A stretch of 64,000 nucleotides of DNA from Palaeococcus pacificus DY20341. Its GTDB lineage: Archaea; Methanobacteriota_B; Thermococci; Thermococcales; Thermococcaceae. Positions 53,306 through 62,237 of the stretch are shown here, piece by piece. The notes under the pieces are model-generated. The model made no database searches. It was not told where the DNA came from and saw nothing but the letters and a program-made list of their open reading frames with translations. The stretch is taken from NCBI RefSeq assembly GCF_000725425.1, contig NZ_CP006019.1, positions 868,001 through 932,000 of the forward strand, written 5' to 3'. How positions within the stretch are numbered: the stretch's first letter is position 1; the number at the start of each line of letters is the position of its first letter. Both the position numbers and the translations under genes were made by a program.

Positions 53306-54418
53306 ATGGTGGAGGTAAGGCTTGAAAATCTGAAGAAGTATTTCGATAATGGTAAAGTAAAGGCTGTTGATGGTATAAATCTGACAATAAAAGATGGAGA
53401 ATTCTTAGTTTTGCTTGGACCGAGCGGCTGTGGAAAGACGACAACGCTTAGAATGATATCTGGTTTAGACACCCCCACAGAAGGTAAAATCTGGTTTGGA
53501 GATAGAGATGTCACCTATTTGGCGCCCAAGGATAGGAACATCTCCATGGTTTTCCAGAGCTATGCAGTATGGCCCCACATGAAAGTTTACGATAACATTG
53601 CATTTCCCCTGAAGATTAAGAAGTACTCAGAAGCGGAAATTAAAGAGAGAGTAAAATGGGCGGCCGAGCTCTTGCAGATAGGGGAGCTTTTAGATAGATA
53701 TCCTGCTCAGCTGAGCGGTGGTCAGAGGCAGAGGGTAGCTGTTGCTAGGGCCATCGTTGTAGAGCCCGAAGTCCTCCTAATGGATGAGCCTCTATCGAAT
53801 TTGGATGCAAAGCTGAGAGTGGCGATGAGGGCAGAGATAAAGAAGCTCCAGGAGAAGCTTAAAGTGACCACGGTTTACGTCACCCACGACCAGGTGGAAG
53901 CAATGACAATGGGCGATAGAATAGCGGTTATGAAGGATGGAAAGGTGCTTCAAATAGGGCCGCCAACTGAAGTTTACTTAAAGCCGCGCTCAGTCTTTGT
54001 TGCAACGTTTATTGGAGCGCCTGAGATGAACCTTTTAGAAGTGAGCATTAAGGAGAACGAGCGCGGCATAATTCTTGAGGGAGAAGGCTTTGAAATAACC
54101 CTTCCCGAAGATCTTGGAGAGCTAGTGAGGGATCATGTTGACAAGACTGTCCTTATGGGCATTAGGCCTGAGCACATGACCGTGGAAGGTGTTTCAACAC
54201 TCGAACACGTTAAGAGGATGTCTATGATGGACAGCATTGTGGACTTTATAGAGGCTCTTGGAACTGACACCATAGTGCACGCCAAAATTGGCGGCAAGAT
54301 AATAAAGGTCAAGCTACCGGGTCACATACCAGTACCCGTAGGACAAAAGATTAAAATAGTTATAGACCTCGATAACATACACATCTTTGATAAAAACACT
54401 AAGAAAGCGTTGATTTGA
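53306..54418 (+). CDS. Sugar ABC transporter ATPase, MalK/UgpC type
   Basis: A 370-residue ATPase with Walker [11 protein letters not shown]-loop MVFQSYAVWPHM, signature LSGGQRQRVAVARA, Walker B VLLMDEPLSNLD and switch His YVTHDQVEA. The C-terminal domain has 'LMGIRPEHMTV' and ends DNIHIFDKNTKKAL, as in the other two MalK proteins here, but the rest is clearly diverged. Nine bases after the permease; part of one operon. Confidence 0.9.
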   Translation: MVEVRLENLKKYFDNGKVKAVDGINLTIKDGEFLVLLGPSGCGKTTTLRMISGLDTPTEGKIWFGDRDVTYLAPKDRNISMVFQSYAVWPHMKVYDNIAFPLKIKKYSEAEIKERVKWAAELLQIGELLDRYPAQLSGGQRQRVAVARAIVVEPEVLLMDEPLSNLDAKLRVAMRAEIKKLQEKLKVTTVYVTHDQVEAMTMGDRIAVMKDGKVLQIGPPTEVYLKPRSVFVATFIGAPEMNLLEVSIKENERGIILEGEGFEITLPEDLGELVRDHVDKTVLMGIRPEHMTVEGVSTLEHVKRMSMMDSIVDFIEALGTDTIVHAKIGGKIIKVKLPGHIPVPVGQKIKIVIDLDNIHIFDKNTKKALI

Positions 54419-54427
54419 GGCGAGAAC

Positions 54428-55444
54428 ATGGACGAGAAAGAGGTTAGACAGCTGCTGAAGGAGTTGGATCTCAACGAGTATGAAATTAGGACATACTTAA
54501 CCCTAATTAAGAGAGGAGCACTAACAGCTGGCGAATTGGCTACTCTCTCAAAAGTTCCCCAGCCGAGGATATACGACGTTATACGAACCCTAATGAGCAA
54601 AGGCTTCGTAACGACGAGTGGAGGGAGGCCTAAAAAAGTAGTTCCCGTAAATCCAGAGAGAGTTCTAAACGCCATGCAGAAGAGCTATATCGAGAAGATT
54701 TCCCTTCTCAAGAAGGAGCTCGAGAGAATGTACCATCCAAGCGAAGAGCTCATAGGGAACGTCATGGTCGTAAAGAGCAAGATAACCCTTGAGGAGTATA
54801 TAAAAACTGCTATAAGAAACGCTAAGCTTCACCTTTCAATCGCCGTCCCCATTTCATTTTTGGGAAAGATTAAAGAGGAGCTGGAAGCTAAGAAAAATGC
54901 AACCGTTCACCTCTTTGTTTATGGAAAAGGCGAAGTCCCGCCTATAGCCCCAAAGATAAAACTTAGAGAAGTCCCTGATCCCCTAATAATAATCCAAGAC
55001 AAGGATATGGGCATATACGTTCCCAATGAGGCAATGGCATCAAGTGGCTCCACCTTACACGGCTACGGCTTGATAGTGAGGGACAACAACCTGCTCTTCA
55101 TGTTTGACCGCTACTTCTACCATGCTTTGTGGCCCACAGGAAAAACTGTCTACGAAGAAAAGAAGGAGCTTGAGCTCCCGAAGGAGTACATCCACATAAG
55201 GCAGCTCGTCGAGGATATAAGGTCTTTCAACTTGGTCGGGGCAGAGATTGAAATCTTCGGCAAGTTCGTCCACACGAAAGAACCCATACACATAGAAGGC
55301 ATCATAGAAGACTTTTTTGAGGATAGTGCCAAAGTCGTCTCCAATATAACTGTGAGGACAAAAGATGGTAAGAAGTATGTCGTCGGCGGCTGGAACGCTT
55401 CTTTGGAGGACATTGAAGCGGACAGGCTGATTCTCAAGGGATGA
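54428..55444 (+). CDS. TrmB-family regulator (third paralogue in window)
   Basis: A 338-residue TrmB-type protein: winged helix with SKVPQPRIYDVIRTLMSKGFV (about 40-60) and the C-terminal sugar-binding domain ending 'VGGWNASLEDIEADRLIL'. It is the fifth gene of the transporter operon, 9 bases after the ATPase, so it most likely senses the imported sugar and controls this cluster. Its target could be the TAAAGTGGTTTA motif (48088, 50245), which is an inference from position. Start follows GGCGAGA. Confidence 0.82.
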   Translation: MDEKEVRQLLKELDLNEYEIRTYLTLIKRGALTAGELATLSKVPQPRIYDVIRTLMSKGFVTTSGGRPKKVVPVNPERVLNAMQKSYIEKISLLKKELERMYHPSEELIGNVMVVKSKITLEEYIKTAIRNAKLHLSIAVPISFLGKIKEELEAKKNATVHLFVYGKGEVPPIAPKIKLREVPDPLIIIQDKDMGIYVPNEAMASSGSTLHGYGLIVRDNNLLFMFDRYFYHALWPTGKTVYEEKKELELPKEYIHIRQLVEDIRSFNLVGAEIEIFGKFVHTKEPIHIEGIIEDFFEDSAKVVSNITVRTKDGKKYVVGGWNASLEDIEADRLILKG

Positions 55445-55463
55445 GCCCATTCTGGTGGTGAGG

Positions 55464-56855
55464 ATGAAAATTAATGAGAGCGACCTTTTGAGCTGTGGGG
55501 ATATCAATGCTAAAAAAGCTGCTCTTGAGATTGCAAAAGCTGCTATCGAGAGTGCAGACCCCTATAAAGCCGTTAAGCGCTCCCTAAAGTTCGATGGGGA
55601 TAAGCTTGTGGTTGAGGGAAAAAAGTTCCACCTCAAGGGGGATGTTTACGTTTTAGCGTTTGGAAAGGCTTCCTGTGCAATGGCAAAAGCCGTTGAGGAC
55701 GTTTTAGGTGAGAGAATCAAAGAGGGGGTGGCCATTACAAAATACGGCTACGCCTCCCCATTCGGGGACGGTTATACCTCTCCATTCGGAGACGGCTACG
55801 CCGCTCCACTAAAGAAAATCGAGGTCATCGAAGCTGGCCACCCAATTCCAGATGAGAACTCTTTAAAAGGGGCTTTGAAAGGAGTGGAACTGGCTAAAAA
55901 AGTGGATGAAGGGGATTTGCTCATTGTGCTCATTTCTGGCGGGGGTTCCGCTCTCTTCACACTCCCTGAGGATGGGATAAGCTTGGAGGACAAGATAAAG
56001 ACGAATGAGCTTTTGCTGAAGAGCGGCGCCAGGATTTATGAGATAAACACCGTTAGAAAGCACATCTCAAAGGTTAAAGGTGGCAAATTGGCAAAGAGCA
56101 TTAGGGGAACGTTGGTAAGCTTAATCCTCTCAGATGTTGTGGGCGATCCATTGGAGGCCATCGCCTCGGGCCCGACTGTAAAAGACCCCACCACTTTTAG
56201 AGACGCTCAGAGGATTTTGAAGCTCTACAACGTCTGGGAAAAGCTCCCTGAGAGTGTTAGGTCACATATAAGAGAGGGTCTCAAAGGTGAAAGGGAGGAG
56301 ACACTTAAAGAGGAACTACCAAGGGTGCACAACTTCATCATAGGGAGCGTTTCCATAGCTTGCGAAGCAGCGAAGCGGAAAGCGGAAGAGTTAGGATTTA
56401 ACGCTTATATTTTAACGACGACGCTTGAAGGAGAAGCTCGAGAGGTTGCTCTGGCCTTCGGCTCCATCCTGGAGGAAATCTACCACAAAAACAGGCCGTT
56501 CAAAAGACCATGCGTTTTGATAGCCGGAGGTGAAACTACCGTTACAATAGAGGGCGAAGCTGGAAAAGGCGGGCCAAATCAGGAGTTTGCGCTAAGCATT
56601 GCTCGCAAAATTAAAGGTTTGAGGGGAGTGGCATTTTTAGCTATGGATACTGACGGCACGGACGGACCAACGGATGCCGCTGGTGGATTGGTTGATTCTT
56701 ACACATTAGAGCTTTTTGAGAGGGAAGGGGTTGATGTTGAAGCATATCTAAAGGCCCACAACGCCTACGAGGCCCTCAAAAAGGGAAAAGCTCTCTTAAT
56801 CACGGGACCAACGGGCACGAACGTTAATTCGATTGTTATTGGGGTTGTGTTTTAG
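55464..56855 (+). CDS. Glycerate 2-kinase (MOFRL family)
   Basis: A 463-residue kinase forming 2-phosphoglycerate from D-glycerate. Family marks: VYVLAFGKASCAMAKAVE, EAGHPIPDENSLKGA, LLIVLISGGGSALFTLP, LSDVVGDPLEAIASGPTV and the C-terminal MOFRL part with GGETTVTIEGEAGKGGPNQEFALS and DGTDGPTDAAGG. The ATG at 55464 follows GGTGGTGA. Oddly, residues 95-110 are two tandem copies of an eight-residue unit (GYASPFGD, GYTSPFGD) inserted between KY and the normal GYAAPLKK. Last gene of the transporter operon; glycerate is probably a product of the pathway. Confidence 0.88.
   Translation: MKINESDLLSCGDINAKKAALEIAKAAIESADPYKAVKRSLKFDGDKLVVEGKKFHLKGDVYVLAFGKASCAMAKAVEDVLGERIKEGVAITKYGYASPFGDGYTSPFGDGYAAPLKKIEVIEAGHPIPDENSLKGALKGVELAKKVDEGDLLIVLISGGGSALFTLPEDGISLEDKIKTNELLLKSGARIYEINTVRKHISKVKGGKLAKSIRGTLVSLILSDVVGDPLEAIASGPTVKDPTTFRDAQRILKLYNVWEKLPESVRSHIREGLKGEREETLKEELPRVHNFIIGSVSIACEAAKRKAEELGFNAYILTTTLEGEAREVALAFGSILEEIYHKNRPFKRPCVLIAGGETTVTIEGEAGKGGPNQEFALSIARKIKGLRGVAFLAMDTDGTDGPTDAAGGLVDSYTLELFEREGVDVEAYLKAHNAYEALKKGKALLITGPTGTNVNSIVIGVVF
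55746..55793 (+). repeat. In-frame 24-base tandem repeat in glycerate kinase
   Basis: Two 24-base units (55746-55769, 55770-55793) encode GYASPFGD and GYTSPFGD, and the start of a third (GYAAP) follows. Four bases differ between the copies at DNA level, mostly silent, so the duplication is not brand-new. It adds 16 residues to a surface loop. Confidence 0.85.
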
Positions 56856-56952
56856 GCGATTTTATTCTTCTGTTTTTTGGAGAGCTGTTGAGTGTAAGGT
56901 GGTGATGAGCAAATATAATAAAGGACTATTTCAGATTTCTATTGGTGGTATC

Positions 56953-58494
56953 ATGGATAGGAAGCTTACCGATTACATTAATGCCAAGAATGGTCTTACA
57001 AGAGAAGAACTTGAGAGGGTTTTGAAAAAGGCCGCGGATTTAATAAGAACTCGTGTCGATTATAAGTATATTCTTCTTCTGCTCTTCTTAAAGCGTCTGA
57101 GCGACGAATGGGAGAAGGAATTTGAGGAATATGTTAAAAAGCTGATGAAGGAAGGCCTCGATAGAAAAACGGCTGAACAAATTGCCCTTCAAGACAAAAA
57201 ATCTTACACGATAAGCTACCCCCACGAGTATCTTTGGAGAGACTTAAGGGAGAAAGATGTTGAAAAGCTTCCCCAAACTCTGTCAGAGGCTTTAAAGAAA
57301 CTTGCAGAGCTCAACCCAAATCTAAGGGGTGTTGTGGATAGGTTTGACTTCATGGAGTTCATGCTCCACAAAGACAACGCCGAGATTTTCAAGCAGCTCT
57401 TTGAGCTCTTCAGCGGCCTTGATTTGAAGAACGCTTCTCCAGACGTTTTGGGTGATGCTTACGAATGGATTTTAAGATATTTTGCCCCGCAGAAGGCCAA
57501 AGAAGGGGAGGTATATACACCGAGAGAGGTCATCAAGCTTTTAGTTGAGATACTTGATCCAAGGCCGGGAGAAGAGGTTTACGATCCTGCTTTAGGCTCC
57601 GGTGGTATGCTAATCACAAGCCACATCCATGTTAAAGAGAAGTTTGGGGAAAGCGAAGCCAAAAGGCTCTTCCTTTACGGCCAAGAGGTGAACCCAACGA
57701 CCTACGCATTGGCCGAGATGAACATGATGATTCACGGAATCAAGGATGCCAAACTTGCTGTTGGGGATACTCTCTTAAGGCCGGCCTTTAAGGAAGGAAA
57801 CACCTTCAAGCGCTTCGATGTTGTTATTGCCAATCCCCCGTGGAACCAAGACGGCTACGGCGAGGAGACGCTAAAGAAGGCCGAATTTAGGGAGAAGCGC
57901 TTTGAGTATGGCTCCCCACCCAACAATTCAGCGGATTGGGCATGGATTCAGCACATGCTCGCAAGTGCCAAGGATGAAGGAAGAGTCGGTATTGTAATAG
58001 ACAACGGCGCTCTATTTAGAGGAGGAGCAGAGAAGAGAATAAGGTCAAAGATTGTGAAGGAGGATTTGCTTGAGTGTGTGATTTTGCTTCCTGAAAAGCT
58101 ATTCTACAACACTGGAGCGCCGGGAGCAATCATGGTGTTCAACAAGGCAAAGCCAAAGGAAAGAAAAGGCAAAGTTTTGTTCATAAATGCTTCCCTTGAG
58201 TACGAGAAGCATCCCGAAATTAGGAAGCTGAACCGCTTGGGAGAGGAGCATATCGAGAAGATAGTGGAGGCTTACAATGAGTTTAAAGATGGAGATGGCT
58301 TTTCTAAGGTGGTAAGCATAGACGAGATAAAAGAAAACGACTACAACCTCAACGTCACTCTTTACGTCTTCCCAATGGAGAAAGAGGAGGAGATTGACGT
58401 TAAAGCCGAGTGGGAGGAGCTGAGGGGGATTAATGAGGAGCTAAGGTCTGTGGATGAGAGGATTGAGGGGTATTTAAGGGAGTTGGGGTATTAG
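56953..58494 (+). CDS. hsdM: Type I restriction-modification methyltransferase subunit
   Basis: A 513-residue N6-adenine DNA methyltransferase. The N-terminal HsdM domain (KKAADLIRTRVDYKYILLLLFLKRLSDEW) is followed by the catalytic domain: motif I DPALGSGGML from residue 211 (SAM binding) and motif IV N294PPW (VVIANPPWNQDGYG). The C-terminal part reads 'LNRLGEEHIEKIVEAYNEF' and 'ENDYNLNVTLYVFP' as usual. The ATG at 56953 follows GGTGGTATC and gives the normal N-terminus; an ATG at 56905 lies on the ribosome binding site region of a TATA-like AATATAATAAA and is not used. hsdS is 3.7 kb away, past three unrelated genes; hsdR is not in the window. Confidence 0.9.
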   Translation: MDRKLTDYINAKNGLTREELERVLKKAADLIRTRVDYKYILLLLFLKRLSDEWEKEFEEYVKKLMKEGLDRKTAEQIALQDKKSYTISYPHEYLWRDLREKDVEKLPQTLSEALKKLAELNPNLRGVVDRFDFMEFMLHKDNAEIFKQLFELFSGLDLKNASPDVLGDAYEWILRYFAPQKAKEGEVYTPREVIKLLVEILDPRPGEEVYDPALGSGGMLITSHIHVKEKFGESEAKRLFLYGQEVNPTTYALAEMNMMIHGIKDAKLAVGDTLLRPAFKEGNTFKRFDVVIANPPWNQDGYGEETLKKAEFREKRFEYGSPPNNSADWAWIQHMLASAKDEGRVGIVIDNGALFRGGAEKRIRSKIVKEDLLECVILLPEKLFYNTGAPGAIMVFNKAKPKERKGKVLFINASLEYEKHPEIRKLNRLGEEHIEKIVEAYNEFKDGDGFSKVVSIDEIKENDYNLNVTLYVFPMEKEEEIDVKAEWEELRGINEELRSVDERIEGYLRELGY

Positions 58495-58593
58495 TTTTAC
58501 TCTCCTCTTTATATTGAGGGTATAATATTCCAATCAAAGAAAAGAAAAAAATATTTAAGAAATTAGTTGTAGATTTAGTTAGGTGAATATATT

Positions 58594-60270
58594 GTGTTAC
58601 AGTCAACACTTCCTCAACAAAGCACTCTACTAGATTATGTTCCCGAACTTAGGGAAATTATTAACAGTAATTCACCGCCAATCATTGTGTTTTATAGACG
58701 TGTAAAATCAAACACAGGTGAAGTAAGTCAGAGAGAAATATCTTCTGAAGAAAAAAGAATGGCTATTGCCAATGTCCTAAATGAAATCTTATCCTCTTCC
58801 CATGTGTCGAAGGATTTTGACGATTTGAGGCTAACACAAAATAGAAAATTCTGGATAACTTCATTACTATACTCCTATCCCGAAATTGATGTTCAACATG
58901 CTCAATTTTTACTTAACGAATTCACAGATGAAATGAGATCTAGAATGAGAGAGGAAGAAAAGTATGGTATATTACTTTTAGCCAAAGATGTGCTTTTACT
59001 GTGTCATAGCAAGTTTGGAGAATTTACAATAACCCCAAATTGGGAAATTTTGCCTAGAATGCTCGATAGTGATAATGTTATTAGATTCATTGCATTCATT
59101 AAAAAACAAGACGGCAGAATTAAAGTTAAGTACCATGAAAAATATAAAACCACCTTTTTTGTAGATTGGTTAAGACTGCCCAAAAAAGAGGCATATTCTT
59201 ATTTGGGAGGCAAGTATAGAATTGAAGGGGAAATTAATGGCATTAAAATGGCATTAGAATTACCTCATGATGAACTCTATAAGTTGTTAAAGGGCCACAT
59301 AGAGGGTATTAAATTGAGAGATGGCTGGATTATTTTTGAACGACCATTAGAAGGCATTGCCATAGAAACAATTCGGGCAGGTAAAAAGCCATATAAAGAT
59401 TTGGAAGAGTTTATTCAAGATTTTACAATAGAGTACTTCGACATTAAACGGATACAAGAAAAATATTGGGCTATACTAAACTCTCTAGATAGTATAATTG
59501 CCCGAGTGATAGACGATAAAGAGAAGATAAGGGCAATATTCCCGGGTAATACTAAAGCTGAACGAACAATACCAAAAGAATTTGATGTCATACTCCCAAT
59601 TTTCGCCACAGAGAACAAAATTGAAATAAAAGAAAGCTTTCTAAGAGAACTTGCAGTAAAGCTACTTAACGGAGAAAAGCTACGCATTTTTCATCCTGGA
59701 GATATGTTTAGTGCTGATCCTGTTGTTATTCGCTCATTGGAAATCTACAATAATCTGATTCTTTCAGAAGCGAGTAAGTCGATACTTGAAATAATAAATC
59801 AAGCTGAAAGCGGTGGTTCTCTTGTTGATAAATTGTTAATTTATTCCGCTCTTAAAATAATTGTAGCAGGGAATTCAGATAAGAAAATAGCATTTTTCTT
59901 GGAAAGACTTTCCTCTAAAATGCTCAGTTTTATTAGAGTACCGACCCTTCTATTAAGAAAAGAGGATATAGTTGTCGAGTTTAAAGCAAGAGAATTCTTT
60001 GAGGGGGACAATAATGAAATAGCTACAAAAGTTGCTGATGATTTAAATACCAAATTTACGGAAAGTCCAGTGAAAGTTTACTTTTTTGGTGTTGACGAAA
60101 AGGCTAAGAGAATTGATGGAATTAACATGGGAAGGCTAGGAAGTGAGAGAATGGGAACACTAGAAGAGAAAATAAAGCAAAAAACAAATGCAAAAAGGAT
60201 TCATTTATATCCTGCTCCGCTTCCCGATGAACCTAGAAAAGGAATTATAATAATGGTTGCAATTAAGTAG
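58594..60270 (+). CDS. Unrecognised 558-residue protein with Schlafen/AlbA_2-like C-terminus
   Basis: Located between hsdM and hsdS. I do not recognise the N-terminal 450 residues, which mix helices and strands (for example EEKYGILLLAKDVLLLCHSKFGEF). The last 110 residues, 'IVVEFKAREFFEGDNNEIATKVADDLN', then 'VYFFGVDEKAKRIDGINMGRLG' and 'RKGIIIMVAIK', follow the ExK ... FGVxD ... IxG ... GxxVxVxV order of the AlbA_2 (Schlafen-type) domain, known in nucleases and defence proteins; this is a motif-level inference. GGTGA precedes the GTG start and a TATA-like AAATATTTAAG (about 58548) lies in the 99-base gap after hsdM. The DNA is AT-rich relative to neighbours, suggesting transfer. Confidence 0.55.
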   Translation: MLQSTLPQQSTLLDYVPELREIINSNSPPIIVFYRRVKSNTGEVSQREISSEEKRMAIANVLNEILSSSHVSKDFDDLRLTQNRKFWITSLLYSYPEIDVQHAQFLLNEFTDEMRSRMREEEKYGILLLAKDVLLLCHSKFGEFTITPNWEILPRMLDSDNVIRFIAFIKKQDGRIKVKYHEKYKTTFFVDWLRLPKKEAYSYLGGKYRIEGEINGIKMALELPHDELYKLLKGHIEGIKLRDGWIIFERPLEGIAIETIRAGKKPYKDLEEFIQDFTIEYFDIKRIQEKYWAILNSLDSIIARVIDDKEKIRAIFPGNTKAERTIPKEFDVILPIFATENKIEIKESFLRELAVKLLNGEKLRIFHPGDMFSADPVVIRSLEIYNNLILSEASKSILEIINQAESGGSLVDKLLIYSALKIIVAGNSDKKIAFFLERLSSKMLSFIRVPTLLLRKEDIVVEFKAREFFEGDNNEIATKVADDLNTKFTESPVKVYFFGVDEKAKRIDGINMGRLGSERMGTLEEKIKQKTNAKRIHLYPAPLPDEPRKGIIIMVAIK

Positions 60271-60283
60271 GAGGCAGCTAGTA

Positions 60284-60727
60284 ATGAATACAAAAGAGAT
60301 TTGGGAAAGTGAGAGGATTAAAAAGATGATTGAAGTCCTTGAGTTCTTTTATGATGGTAAGAGGACAATTACCGAGTGGGGAAATGCCCATAATCAAGAG
60401 TATGATTGGGAATTATTTTCATTATTAATAAGTGAGGGATTGTTAAAAGTTCCTGGAATTTCTGAAAGAGAAAAAGCTGAATTAGAAAGAAAAATAACTC
60501 ATCTTGCGGGAAAATACAATAATAAACTGTTAAAGGTTACAAAAGATGGTTACGAGTTTTTAACCAACTACTATTTTAACAAGAGAAGCCTTGAACTTAA
60601 CGAACGTGCGTTAAGGCTTAGCGAGGAAGTTGCAAGGATGACAAAGGAAATGAGAAGATTAACTTGGTTTATTTTAATTATGACAGGGATAAATGTTCTT
60701 TTAGTTTTTTATTCTGTATTAAGATAG
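60284..60727 (+). CDS. Membrane-anchored winged-helix-like protein
   Basis: A 147-residue protein: N-terminal half looks like a winged helix (EWGNAHNQEYDWELFSLLISEGLLKVPG ... KVTKDGYEFLTNYYF), then a coiled coil (SLELNERALRLSEEVARMTKEMRRL) and a C-terminal membrane helix (WFILIMTGINVLLVFYSVL). Start at ATG 60284 with GGAGG upstream; 13 bases separate it from each neighbour, so it is coupled with the genes on both sides. A membrane effector or sensor next to a HEPN protein would fit an abortive defence module, but the function is not known. Confidence 0.6.
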   Translation: MNTKEIWESERIKKMIEVLEFFYDGKRTITEWGNAHNQEYDWELFSLLISEGLLKVPGISEREKAELERKITHLAGKYNNKLLKVTKDGYEFLTNYYFNKRSLELNERALRLSEEVARMTKEMRRLTWFILIMTGINVLLVFYSVLR

Positions 60728-60740
60728 GGGGTCAATACTA

Positions 60741-62237
60741 ATGCAGGAACATGAGGAAAAATATGAGCGAGAGAAGCAAAAGTTGCAAGAATGGTTTTTG
60801 GGACTAATTGGAAAGTTTAGAGAAGAATATGACAAACTTAGTGATGAAGAAAAATTCTTTGTTGGAAATACAGGTTATCAAGCACCTTGCCAAATTGAAG
60901 TTTTCTGGGTTAATGAGCCACTCGAATGGCAAATAATCATAATTACCCATGACTCTACACGAAAGGATATGGAGGTAATAATTAATGGACCATACAAAGG
61001 ATATGAATTCTTTCCTAAGCTCGAGAAAATCATGAATGAAGAAAGATGGGAACGTACAATTCCGCCAGACTCTCCTTACTATGGTGCCGAAAAAGGCACT
61101 ATAAAATACTCCGATATTTTTGTAGGAATTTTAAGTAATTTCAGACAACAAATTGAATCTTTAGTATTTTCTAGAATACCAAAAGGATTAGGGATGGGCA
61201 TATCTTTCCCTAGTAACGGATGGTGCCAATTAGTTTATGGTCGTATTGACGAGTTAACTCAAGAAGAGATAATAGCAAGAATCATCGATGATGCAAAAAG
61301 AAATGCAAGAGAACACAGAGAGGAGGGTAAGGTTAGTTCAACAGCTAAACCTAAGAAAAAAGAAGAACGCCTTAAGGGTTATGGTACTTATGTTTATCCA
61401 CCTGTTTGGGTAGGTGAAGCTCCCGAGTTTTCGTTTGTCCAAAAAGTTATGGGAAATAACTTTTTTATTCCAAAAATTGTGCTTAAAACTAAATTTAATA
61501 ATAAACCATTAATTATTCGTTCTGATGGCTTTGTTGGAATAGTACACGAAAATAAAGAAGATGTCCTAAAGTGGATAAATGTCATCTTTGGAACTGCACT
61601 CTTATTAGATAAATTCAGTTGCTATTTTGTGAGAGAATCCGAAATAGCTAGTATTGAAGTCAACCCAACTACAATGGAAATTGCAGGAATGAGAATTCCT
61701 CTTACGACTTTAAGAACTTACCAAGTTGACCCAATTGTTTCTAAGCATGTATTCCATCTAAAAAGAGAGAAAGTTATTCCAAAAGAAGATATCAAAGAAG
61801 CAATAAAAATAGCTGAATTAATAAGCAAAAATAAAGAACTAGCAGATGAAATAATCTTTTTGCTTAGTGGTTTTACACACTATCAAGAGCATGAATATCA
61901 ACAGGCTTTTATAGCTACTTGGATAGTAATTGAAAAATACCTATCCCAACTTTGGGAAAACTTCATTAGAAGAAGGAACCTTTCAAAAAGAAGAAGAGAA
62001 AAGCTTACAAACTCGCTTTTGTGGCGTACAGACCATATTTTAGAGACCTTAAACCTAACTGGAAAGCTAGATGAAGATGTATACAGATTGCTAATGGATT
62101 TAAAATCAAAGAGGAATAAGTTTATCCATGAGGGGAAGCCTATCAAAAAGGAAGATGCTGGAAAAGTACTTAGTTTTGCTATCTTAATCCTGAGGGAAGA
62201 AATTAAGAAAATAACAGGTGATTTCCATGATGAGTGA
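60741..62237 (+). CDS. HEPN-domain protein, candidate RNase effector
   Basis: A 498-residue protein. The first 370 residues are of unknown fold, with a basic linker near 200-215 (TAKPKKKEERLKG). The C-terminal 130 residues are helical: 'EHEYQQAFIATWIVIEKYLSQLWENFIRR' then the motif R458-N-K-F-I-H463 in DLKSKRNKFIHEGK, followed by 'AGKVLSFAILILREEIKKI'. This WxxxE...RxxxxH arrangement matches ApeA/HEPN-like domains, often RNases in anti-phage systems. It starts 13 bases after the membrane protein and overlaps hsdS by 11 bases, so it is part of the R-M operon. Activity is inferred from the motif. Confidence 0.65.
   Translation: MQEHEEKYEREKQKLQEWFLGLIGKFREEYDKLSDEEKFFVGNTGYQAPCQIEVFWVNEPLEWQIIIITHDSTRKDMEVIINGPYKGYEFFPKLEKIMNEERWERTIPPDSPYYGAEKGTIKYSDIFVGILSNFRQQIESLVFSRIPKGLGMGISFPSNGWCQLVYGRIDELTQEEIIARIIDDAKRNAREHREEGKVSSTAKPKKKEERLKGYGTYVYPPVWVGEAPEFSFVQKVMGNNFFIPKIVLKTKFNNKPLIIRSDGFVGIVHENKEDVLKWINVIFGTALLLDKFSCYFVRESEIASIEVNPTTMEIAGMRIPLTTLRTYQVDPIVSKHVFHLKREKVIPKEDIKEAIKIAELISKNKELADEIIFLLSGFTHYQEHEYQQAFIATWIVIEKYLSQLWENFIRRRNLSKRRREKLTNSLLWRTDHILETLNLTGKLDEDVYRLLMDLKSKRNKFIHEGKPIKKEDAGKVLSFAILILREEIKKITGDFHDE

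Noticed and set aside
56833-56952. Longer start for hsdM
   Set aside because: The first 40 codons overlap the glycerate kinase end and are not HsdM-like; ATG 56953 has a ribosome binding site and the usual N-terminus.
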